DNA of 5,589 nt from contig JANREF010000324.1 of assembly GCA_030726195.1 (NCBI GenBank), positions 7,201 through 12,789 on the forward strand, given 5' to 3'. The DNA is from Burkholderiaceae bacterium. Its GTDB lineage: Bacteria > Pseudomonadota > Gammaproteobacteria > Burkholderiales > Burkholderiaceae_C. Both the position numbers and the translations under genes were made by a program. Below the pieces are notes generated by a model. That model saw nothing but the letters and a program-made list of their open reading frames with translations, did no database searches and was not told the DNA's origin. This document shows positions 1-5,049 of this stretch, in pieces; the stretch's first letter is position 1; each line of letters begins with the position of its first letter.

Positions 1-75
1 AACCGCTTGGCCATCACGCCAATGCGCACAAAGCCTTGATGCGCAAGGGATTGCGACGAACGTCCTTAGGTTGTT

Positions 76-118
76 GCACGCGCTACAGCGTGTGCACACG
101 GCGGCAAGACATTGCCGC
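76..118 (-). terminator. Two adjacent hairpins downstream of the LysM gene
   Basis: Two consecutive stem-loops follow the stop codon of the minus-strand LysM gene. One has 7-bp arms GCGGCAA/TTGCCGC at 101-107 and 112-118 with a 4-base loop. The other pairs 76-83 with 88-95 (8 bp, one wobble) around a 4-base loop. A perfect 12-bp palindrome, CGTGTGCACACG, lies at 89-100 between and within them. No T-tract follows on either strand, so this is not a classic intrinsic terminator. It could be a 3'-end stabilising structure or a transcript end produced another way. The structure is seen directly; the role is inferred. Confidence 0.35.
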
Positions 119-125
119 TGTCGGC

Positions 126-164
126 TCTGGCGCTGCGGTCTGGCGCTGCGGGTCAGCGCTGCGC
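126..164. repeat. 13-bp tandem direct repeat at a gene end
   Basis: The unit TCTGGCGCTGCGG occurs twice, perfectly and back to back (126-138 and 139-151). A third degenerate copy follows at 152-164 with 8 of 13 positions matching. The degenerate copy contains the stop codon of the minus-strand LysM gene (153-155), so the two perfect copies lie just outside the reading frame. Slippage could therefore change copy number without altering the protein. Confidence 0.75.
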
Positions 165-1547
165 CATGCGCGGCTCGGCCATGGCGGTGTTGTAGGCGCT
201 TACGCGCACATCACGCCCAGCGCGCATGGCGGGGCTGAGTTCTACGCCGCGCAAGCGCTGGTTGGCGTTGTGGTGCAAGCCCGCCCATATGGACTGGCGG
301 GTGATGGGTTTGTCGCGGTCTTTGCCCACGTGCAAGTAAGCGGCCTGCGTGCCCGCTATATCCAGCGGCACATGGCGACGGCTTTCTTGGCGTGCTTTGG
401 GTGTGAGCACACTCAAGTACAAGTCGTCTAGGCGCACAGGGCCTTTTTTGCCCACGCCCACTTCCTCAAAATACTTGTCGACCAAGTCCAATTGCTTGTA
501 GGTACTCATACCCAAGATGGCGCGCGGGTTGTTGGCAAAGCCCACGGTGGCCGCACCACGGCTGTTGCCGTCGCAAAACTGGATGATGCCGTGGCAGCTG
601 CCATTGGTGGACTGCGGGTTCATGCCGTCGCTTTCCATGAGGGTCAAGCGGGCGAAGTCGTCTGGGGCGAATTGGTGCTTGTGCGCCAAGGCCATGATTT
701 TTTGCTGTACGTGCGGCACTTCGGCCTGCGTCATAAAGCCTTTGTCCACCGCGCGCTGCAAGGTTTTGTCCAGTACCGGCGTGTTGGTCAAGCGCCGGTT
801 GAGCGGCTGGGTCACATGGACCACGCGCCCAGAATACGCGTTGGCAGGCGGCCGCGGCAGTCTGCCCGCCGTTGTGCTCAAAGAATTGAGAGAATTCAAG
901 GCGTTGCTACCGCTCAGCGGACTTGCACCCGCACGCTCCAGCATGTGCTGCGAGTTGGCCGACAGGGCCGTCGTCATGCGCAAGGCCAATGCGGCTTGGG
1001 TACTGACCACGGGTGCGTTGAGGTGGGCGGCTTGGGTCGACAACTGGCTGGGTTGCACACCGGCCGAGGCACCAACAGACGCGCTGGCAGGCAAACGGGC
1101 AGCCACAGCGGCTGGGTTGGCCGTGGGCAAGGCTGCCAATTCGCGGCCCACAGCGGCCATGCGCAAGCGCTGCCCGGGCAGAATCAGGTTGGGGTCGTCA
1201 ATACCGTTGCTGCTGGCCAGCTGCTGCGCCATGCGCCAAGCCTGCGCACCACTGACGGTTTTGCCTTGGGCGGCAGCGGCTTGTTGCACCACACCAATGA
1301 GCGTGTCGCCGCGGCGCACCTGTACATCGGCAAGAGCGGCCAGATCGGGCGTACCCGCTTGCTGCAACACCTTGGCAAAGGCGTTGCCGTCTTGGGCAGG
1401 CACAGAGCCCGCTGTGCCCCGCACAGCCGCACCCGCACCACCCACACTGGCGCTGGTCATGTGCCGCACGCGCCCGCTGTCCAACGAACGAGCGTTCGTT
1501 TGAAGTGCGTTGGCGGTGTCTTGCATCACGGGGCCCACAGGCTGCAT
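153..1547 (-). CDS. LysM and lysozyme/transglycosylase-like domain protein of the flagellar cluster
   Basis: This 464-residue protein probably binds and cleaves peptidoglycan. A LysM-type module is seen at about residues 76-132 (VRRGDTLIGVVQQ near the start, LILPGQRLRM at the end). A low-complexity linker rich in Ala, Ser, Asn and Thr spans about 133-255. A lysozyme-like domain covers about 256-430. Within it, LMESDGMNP puts a candidate catalytic Glu at 305, GIIQF (320-324) matches the G-[LI]-[MI]-Q motif of SLT-type enzymes, and LYLSVLTP lies at 376-383. The N-terminus is polar, with no hydrophobic signal-peptide core, which is odd for a periplasmic hydrolase. Export through the flagellar secretion system, as for FlgJ, is an inference. 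The chosen ATG is the first after an in-frame TGA four codons upstream. AAGG abuts it with almost no spacing, so Met8 or Met30 are possible starts. It is divergent from flgA. The domain call is fairly safe; exact activity is not shown. Confidence 0.85.
   Translation of the reverse strand: MQPVGPVMQDTANALQTNARSLDSGRVRHMTSASVGGAGAAVRGTAGSVPAQDGNAFAKVLQQAGTPDLAALADVQVRRGDTLIGVVQQAAAAQGKTVSGAQAWRMAQQLASSNGIDDPNLILPGQRLRMAAVGRELAALPTANPAAVAARLPASASVGASAGVQPSQLSTQAAHLNAPVVSTQAALALRMTTALSANSQHMLERAGASPLSGSNALNSLNSLSTTAGRLPRPPANAYSGRVVHVTQPLNRRLTNTPVLDKTLQRAVDKGFMTQAEVPHVQQKIMALAHKHQFAPDDFARLTLMESDGMNPQSTNGSCHGIIQFCDGNSRGAATVGFANNPRAILGMSTYKQLDLVDKYFEEVGVGKKGPVRLDDLYLSVLTPKARQESRRHVPLDIAGTQAAYLHVGKDRDKPITRQSIWAGLHHNANQRLRGVELSPAMRAGRDVRVSAYNTAMAEPRMAQR
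1483..1500. promoter_or_regulatory. Perfect 8-2-8 inverted repeat, operator-like
   Basis: AACGAACG (1483-1490) and CGTTCGTT (1493-1500) are exact reverse complements around a 2-base centre. The symmetry and the AACG/CGTT half-sites resemble operators of TetR/AcrR-family repressors, though no such regulator is in the window. The site sits inside the LysM coding region, about codons 16-22, roughly 50 bp past the start codon. It could act as a downstream operator or be a chance result of codon choice. Confidence 0.4.
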
Positions 1548-1565
1548 CCTTTGCGATCACGGAAC

Positions 1566-1592
1566 AATAAAAACGCCTTTTAAATCAAGGCG
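1566..1592 (-). terminator. Intrinsic terminator-like hairpin reading toward the LysM gene
   Basis: Read on the minus strand, CGCCTT, a 7-base loop GATTTAA and AAGGCG form a 6-bp stem. TTTTTATT follows immediately. This is the standard shape of a rho-independent terminator, and the T-tract exists only on the minus strand. It ends just 18 bases before the ATG of the LysM gene. There is no minus-strand gene to its right that it would obviously serve. It may be a leader attenuator or an insulator against antisense transcription from flgA. Confidence 0.6.
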
Positions 1593-1628
1593 AGCCGAGT
1601 GTGCGGTTGGCGCTGGACATCTGCAAAG

Positions 1629-1645
1629 CTGGTCTCATTCTTGCT
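1629..1645 (+). promoter_or_regulatory. Weak sigma-54-like element upstream of flgA
   Basis: CTGGTCTCATTCTTGCT keeps the invariant GG and GC with the required 10-base gap and has a full TTGCT -12 element. The -24 block departs from YTGGCACG at its last four positions. A start would fall near 1656, before the ATG at 1696 but on top of the upstream ATG at 1657. Flagellar genes of Burkholderiales are usually driven by FlhDC/sigma-70 and sigma-28, which argues against it. TTTAAC at 1645-1650 is an alternative sigma-70 -10 element. Confidence 0.25.
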
Positions 1646-1695
1646 TTAACTGGCATATGTCAACACTTCGTCACTCTCAACCTTTGGACAAGATC

Positions 1696-2463
1696 ATGCA
1701 AATGTCGTGCCGCTTTTCATGGCCTAGGTGCACACGCGTCATCACCGCCATGGCCACCGTGACGGTCTTGGCTTGCTGGGGCAGCGCCACCGCACACGCG
1801 ACCTCACCTGCCGAGCAGGCGGTCGCGAAGGCCGTGGCCAAGTGGGGCCAGGACAACCTCCAAGCTGGCGCTAGCTTGACGCTGGCCGCCATGGACGAGC
1901 GCATCATCGTGCCCACTTGCGAGCAAACGCTGGATGTGGACGCCCCCTTTGGCCAAGCCGCCAACCTGCGCGTGCGCTGTGCACAGCCGAGCTGGCAATT
2001 GTTTGTGCGCACCATTGGGGACGCAGCCATGGCCGAGCCAGCCCCAAGCGCGCCAGACACAGCCGCACCAGCACAAGCCATTGAATGGGTGGTGGTGGCC
2101 AACCAACACCTCACCCGCGGCACACGGCTGACCCCTGGCATGCTGAGCCTGCGTCCAGCCGACGCCCATGTACCTACAAATACGGCCCTCAAGGCTTTAG
2201 AACAAGCGGTTGATGCCGAATTAGTAAGAGACGTGGCTGCGGGCAGCCCGCTGCGCCGCCACGATGTGCGCGCAGCCGTCTTGGTCAAACGAGGCGCCAT
2301 GGTGCTGATGTCATTGGGCACCAGCAGCGGCTTGCAAATATCGGTGCGTTTGAAAGCACAAAGCGACGCCCGCATGGGCGAGCAGGTGCGCCTGACCAAC
2401 GTGGAGTCGGGGCGGGAAATTACTGCGAAAGTAGTCGGTCTGAACGAGGCCGTGGCACTTTAG
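1696..2463 (+). CDS. flgA: FlgA, flagellar P-ring assembly chaperone
   Basis: FlgA is the periplasmic chaperone for polymerisation of FlgI into the P ring around the rod. From the chosen start the protein has 255 residues. A Sec signal peptide is visible: Arg residues at 6, 11 and 14, a hydrophobic stretch at about 15-31, and a likely cleavage after AHA at 33-35. The mature N-terminal part has the two spaced cysteines typical of the family (about 75, in PTCEQ, and 95, in RVRCAQP). A Pro/Ala linker at about 115-127 precedes the SAF/ChapFlgA region (about 129-193, with LTRGTRLTPGML and AAGSPLRRHDV). The C-terminal beta domain ends in LTNVESGREITAKVVG. The ATG at 1696 has GGA seven bases upstream. 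The in-frame ATG at 1657 has no Shine-Dalgarno and would give an overlong n-region, so it was not chosen. The ATG at 1702 is also possible. It lies upstream of flgM in the usual order. Confidence 0.93.
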   Translation: MQMSCRFSWPRCTRVITAMATVTVLACWGSATAHATSPAEQAVAKAVAKWGQDNLQAGASLTLAAMDERIIVPTCEQTLDVDAPFGQAANLRVRCAQPSWQLFVRTIGDAAMAEPAPSAPDTAAPAQAIEWVVVANQHLTRGTRLTPGMLSLRPADAHVPTNTALKALEQAVDAELVRDVAAGSPLRRHDVRAAVLVKRGAMVLMSLGTSSGLQISVRLKAQSDARMGEQVRLTNVESGREITAKVVGLNEAVAL

Positions 2464-2496
2464 CGCGTTTTTGCAGAATTTTTTTAAAAAATGCGC
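2463..2496 (+). other. Stem-loop overlapping the flgA stop codon, with T7A6 tract
   Basis: Bases 2463-2472 pair with 2487-2496 (GCGCGTTTTT against AAAAATGCGC, nine Watson-Crick pairs and one G-T). The first base of the stem is the last base of the flgA TAG stop. The loop holds most of a T7 run, and A6 follows at 2486-2491. No T-tract follows the stem, so termination is doubtful. The AT-rich tract lies just upstream of the flgM promoter, where it could bend DNA or serve as an UP-like element. Confidence 0.35.
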
Positions 2497-2505
2497 ACAA
2501 TCCCC

Positions 2506-2532
2506 TCAAGTTCCTTTTTTTGCTGCCGACCT
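2506..2532 (+). promoter_or_regulatory. Sigma-28 (FliA) type promoter of flgMN
   Basis: TCAAGTTC (2506-2513), an 11-base spacer and GCCGACCT (2525-2532) match the enterobacterial sigma-28 consensus TAAAGTTT-N11-GCCGATAA at 6 of 8 and 5 of 8 positions, with exact spacing. The spacer includes a run of seven T. A start near 2538-2540 would leave a leader of about 50 bases before flgM. That leader contains GAAAG/CTTTC arms at 2544-2548 and 2558-2562. Control of flgM by the sigma factor it inhibits is the known class 3 feedback arrangement in Salmonella. The match is seen; its activity is inferred. Confidence 0.75.
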
Positions 2533-2590
2533 CTAAGAGGCGTGAAAGCCGATTCGACTTTCGGGCACCATATTTTTAAGTGAGAACACC

Positions 2591-2902
2591 ATGACCAACC
2601 CCATTACGCAGCAAGCTCGACTGGCCCAGCCAGACTTGAACACGCGCCAAGCAATGGACAAGGCTCAGAAAAAGGCCGATGGCGCGCCCAGCGCAGCATC
2701 CGACAAGCCTGCAGCCCCAGTCCAAAGTAAGGAAGACGTGTTGAGCTTGAGCGATGTGGCGCAAAAAGCCATGTCAGAAAACGAGTTTGACCGCGTCAAA
2801 GTGGACAGCATCAAGCAGGCCATCCGCGAAGGCAACTACCCGCTGAATGCGCGCCGCATTGCGGAGAACTTCGTCGCCATTGAGCAAATGATCCAAGACT
2901 GA
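2591..2902 (+). CDS. flgM: FlgM, anti-sigma-28 factor
   Basis: FlgM binds FliA (sigma-28) and blocks late flagellar gene expression until the hook-basal body is complete, then leaves through the flagellar export channel. The 103-residue length is normal. The first half is polar and probably disordered (Gln, Lys, Asp, Ala, Pro rich to about residue 47), as expected of an exported protein. The second half is the conserved sigma-binding region: LSLSDVAQKA at 51-60, then VDSIKQAIREGNYPLNARRIA at 71-91 and a terminal helix NFVAIEQMI. The N-terminus lacks the common MKI-type opening. GTGAG lies 7 bases before the ATG as a modest ribosome site. The stop overlaps the flgN start. A sigma-28 type promoter precedes it. 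Confidence 0.95.
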   Translation: MTNPITQQARLAQPDLNTRQAMDKAQKKADGAPSAASDKPAAPVQSKEDVLSLSDVAQKAMSENEFDRVKVDSIKQAIREGNYPLNARRIAENFVAIEQMIQD

Positions 2903-3372
2903 TGGACGCTGAATCCGTGAGCGCACCGGCGGCTGTCACAGCGACACCAGACCCCATGGCCTTGGCACAGCGTGCCGAGCAAGCCCATGTGCGGGCCAAG
3001 CGTTTATTGGATTTACTAGGCGACGAGTTTGCCGCGCTCAAGGCGCAGCAGATCGACGCGTTTGAACAACTGCAAACCACCAAAGCCGAGTTGCTCGCGA
3101 CGCTGAGCGACATCACCGGCGTGACCAGCCAAACCGCCGTCAGCGACCCCGAGCGCCTCAGCAACGCGGTGTGGGATGGCTTCAAAGACACCATGGCCCA
3201 GTGCCGCGACGCCCACAGACGCAACGAATTGCTCATTGCCCGCCAACTGGATGCCATTCGCGGCACCATTGCTGCGCTTCAAGGCAGCGCCGGACAAGCC
3301 TCTGTTGAGGTCTACGACCGCTTGGGCAAACTCAGCCGCGTCAAACGCGCACGCGGCTACAACGAAGCCTAA
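2902..3372 (+). CDS. flgN: FlgN, export chaperone for FlgK and FlgL
   Basis: FlgN is a small cytoplasmic chaperone that delivers the hook-filament junction proteins FlgK and FlgL to the flagellar export gate. The 156-residue protein is almost entirely helical in character. Heptad-like segments run at about 20-70 (AEQAHVRAKRLLDLLGDEF and onward) and at about 85-127 (DGFKDTMAQCRDAHRRNELLIARQ region). The C-terminal tail YDRLGKLSRVKRARGYNEA is a strong family sign. The ATG shares one base with the flgM TGA (TGATG), and no clear ribosome site of its own is seen. Translational coupling to flgM is therefore likely. The pairing of flgM with flgN is conserved across proteobacteria. Confidence 0.93.
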   Translation: MDAESVSAPAAVTATPDPMALAQRAEQAHVRAKRLLDLLGDEFAALKAQQIDAFEQLQTTKAELLATLSDITGVTSQTAVSDPERLSNAVWDGFKDTMAQCRDAHRRNELLIARQLDAIRGTIAALQGSAGQASVEVYDRLGKLSRVKRARGYNEA

Positions 3373-3404
3373 GCCAAGCTTTTGCCTTTGCCTTTGGCTT
3401 TGCC
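3371..3404. repeat. Hexamer repeats within an inverted repeat after flgN
   Basis: Four tandem hexamers TTTGCC, TTTGCC, TTTGGC and TTTGCC occupy 3381-3404. The arms AAGCCAA (3371-3377) and TTGGCTT (3394-3400) form a 7-bp stem around a 16-base loop, and the stem begins inside the flgN stop codon. It lies in the 100-base gap between convergent genes. A stem here could serve as a two-way transcript end, but neither strand has a T-tract after it. Nothing else recognisable was found in 3405-3472. Confidence 0.5.
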
Positions 3405-3472
3405 TCAGTCAGCGCTAGGCAGTCGGCACAACGCAGCAGCCACAGCCCAGCGCTTGGCCCACCTGCCAGCCC

Positions 3473-3754
3473 CTACAAAAACCGCTTCTCGTCGCCCGGC
3501 TCCATGCCTTTGAGCCAGTAGGCCCACGACAAAATCACCGCCACTGCCGCGTACAACTGCGGCGGAATTTCTTGTTCTATGTCCAATCGACTGAGCATGG
3601 CCAACAGGGCCGGGTCTTGCGCCACGTAAATACCTTGTGCGCGCGCTTCGTCCAAAATGCGCTGGGCCAGCTCGCCCTGACCTTTGGCAGTGACCACAGG
3701 CGCTTGGTTGGCGCCGTACTCCAACGCCACGGCTTCTAGACTGTTGCGTCTCAT
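3473..3754 (-). CDS. Stand-alone FlhB C-terminal-domain-like protein (FlhX type)
   Basis: This 93-residue protein matches the cytoplasmic C-terminal domain of FlhB, the flagellar export-gate component that switches substrate class. The alignable run includes EAVALEYGANQAPVVTAKGQG (11-27 or so), then IYVAQDPALLAMLSRLDIEQEIPPQLYAAVAVILSWAYWLKG in the family order. Full FlhB is about 350-400 residues with four membrane helices, and none of that is present here. The autocleavage motif NPTH is replaced by RNSL (3-6, by my eye alignment). The protein therefore corresponds to the FlhB portion after the cleavage site. Similar small proteins are known as FlhX/YlqH in other bacteria. The ATG overlaps the stop of the upstream FliK-like gene (ATGA), so the two are probably coupled. 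The symbol is left blank because no standard name applies. Confidence 0.85.
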   Translation of the reverse strand: MRRNSLEAVALEYGANQAPVVTAKGQGELAQRILDEARAQGIYVAQDPALLAMLSRLDIEQEIPPQLYAAVAVILSWAYWLKGMEPGDEKRFL

Positions 3755-5034
3755 GCGTTGATATCCAGCACGCTGCCGGCCTCAGGGGGCTGCCAGGCTT
3801 GGTTGCTGCTGGGGCGCGGTGCGTTGAACACTTGCAGCTGGTTCATCACCAAGCCGTTGGCGTCCAACTCGTCGGCCAAGTCCGCACTGGCGGCTCGCGC
3901 AGCCAACACCACATCCTCACGCAACGCCCACATGGTCATGTCCACGCGGGCTGGCGCGTCAACACCTGAGGCTGCTGGCGTGATGACGGTGCGCAGCCAC
4001 AACTCGCCTAAGCGCTGGTTGTTGGTGTGTACATCGACCGTGAACACCGCGGGGTCTTGGGGGTTGTCGCGGCGTGCCCGCTTGAAGCGCAGGGTCACCG
4101 GGTCTGCATCCACAAACGGCAACACCATAGAAAACGCCAGTTCGCGCCGCTCTAATGCCTGCACCGCTTCGAGTTGCGAGCGCTCCACATCGTCTAATGC
4201 CTCGCTCACCACCGCACTGGCAGCCACGCTTGGGCCAAGGCGGCGCAGCATGTTGCGCAGCAAGGTTTTGGTGTCTTGCATGGCCGCGGGAGAGCCTCTG
4301 GCCAGCAGCGCCTCTGCAGACAAACCGTTGGCCAACATAGCCTCACGCACGCCCTTTGGGGTGAGGTTGGACATGCTCAGGCGCAGGGCCGGCCACCAGT
4401 CAAACCATTCGCGCTTGCTGGGCGATGCCGTGCCCGAAGCAGGTGTGCCGCCGCCCAGTGACGCCCCCATGGCGCTGGCCAGCTGGGAAATGGCGCCGCT
4501 TTGAAACAAATGTGTCCACGCCTGCACGTCGGGCGCGCGCGCAAGCAAGGCCGACAAGCGCAGCGACATGGCCACGTCGGGGTTGGTCAGTGGCGAATAG
4601 GCCGAGGTGGGCGGTGTTGATGCAGCCGCAGACTGCTGAGCTGCTGGCGAGGCCAATGGGCTGAGAGCTTGCGATTGAGTTTGGACTTGCGCTTGGGCTG
4701 CTGTGGCCGCTTGCCCTGCATTGCCAACTTGCGCGCTGGCCGGGCCGTTGGCGGGCAAGGGCTGCAACACCCAGGTGCCGTTGGTTTGCACATGGGCGCG
4801 CAGCGCCAGCTTGTCGCCCGCTTTGAGGCGCATGTGGGCAGGCCAGTCTATGGCGCTGCCTTGCAGTATGAGTTTGAGCCGCTCGCCGCGCACTTCGGCC
4901 ACGGCGTTGACCACTTGCCCATCAGTCAAACCCAAGGCTTTGGCTTGCGGGGCTTGCACAATCGGCGCACGCCCTTCCAACAGAACGGGGTTGGCTCGCC
5001 CGGCCATGGCCAAGGTTTCGGGCGTGTACAGCAT
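3751..5034 (-). CDS. FliK-like hook-length-control domain protein
   Basis: This 427-residue protein resembles FliK-type molecular rulers. FliK is exported during hook growth and signals FlhB to switch from hook to filament substrates. Visible regions are an N-terminal beta-rich part (about 1-95), a low-complexity Ala/Gln/Ser/Pro linker (about 96-150), a helical middle (about 151-300), and a C-terminal hook-length-control-like domain (about 300-405). The last contains LGELWLRTVI at 342-351, a following beta strand ARVDMTMWA and the helix-strand LADELDANGLVMNQLQVF. No signal peptide is seen, as expected for a flagellar export substrate. No good ribosome site precedes the ATG. The start lies 15 bases after the upstream stop and in the same frame. 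Its partner downstream is an FlhB C-domain-like protein. It may be a second FliK paralogue, since the main fliK is usually beside other fli genes; this cannot be checked here. Confidence 0.75.
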   Translation of the reverse strand: MLYTPETLAMAGRANPVLLEGRAPIVQAPQAKALGLTDGQVVNAVAEVRGERLKLILQGSAIDWPAHMRLKAGDKLALRAHVQTNGTWVLQPLPANGPASAQVGNAGQAATAAQAQVQTQSQALSPLASPAAQQSAAASTPPTSAYSPLTNPDVAMSLRLSALLARAPDVQAWTHLFQSGAISQLASAMGASLGGGTPASGTASPSKREWFDWWPALRLSMSNLTPKGVREAMLANGLSAEALLARGSPAAMQDTKTLLRNMLRRLGPSVAASAVVSEALDDVERSQLEAVQALERRELAFSMVLPFVDADPVTLRFKRARRDNPQDPAVFTVDVHTNNQRLGELWLRTVITPAASGVDAPARVDMTMWALREDVVLAARAASADLADELDANGLVMNQLQVFNAPRPSSNQAWQPPEAGSVLDINA

Positions 5035-5049
5035 GGCGGCGTGGCCTAT

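Noticed and set aside
1..29. Possible 5' end of another minus-strand gene (GTG at 29-27 with AAGG four bases upstream, reading MRIGVMAKR).
   Set aside because: Only nine codons are visible, the start is a GTG and no family can be recognised. It may be real but cannot be supported from this window.
492..1583. Long plus-strand open frame opposite the LysM gene.
   Set aside because: Composition is an antisense artefact of GC-rich coding DNA (His, Arg and Gly rich). There is no domain, and the minus-strand protein is clearly the real one.
1765..1776. Lipobox-like VLAC in the FlgA signal peptide.
   Set aside because: The -2 residue is Leu, an AHA cleavage site follows a little later, and FlgA is known as a soluble periplasmic chaperone.
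2548..2555. Second sigma-28 -10-like element GCCGATTC.
   Set aside because: The properly spaced -35 position (2529-2536) does not match, so it was not listed as a separate promoter.
3458..3473. G-rich minus-strand stretch that could form a two-layer quadruplex.
   Set aside because: Most runs are only two G, which is common by chance in this base composition.
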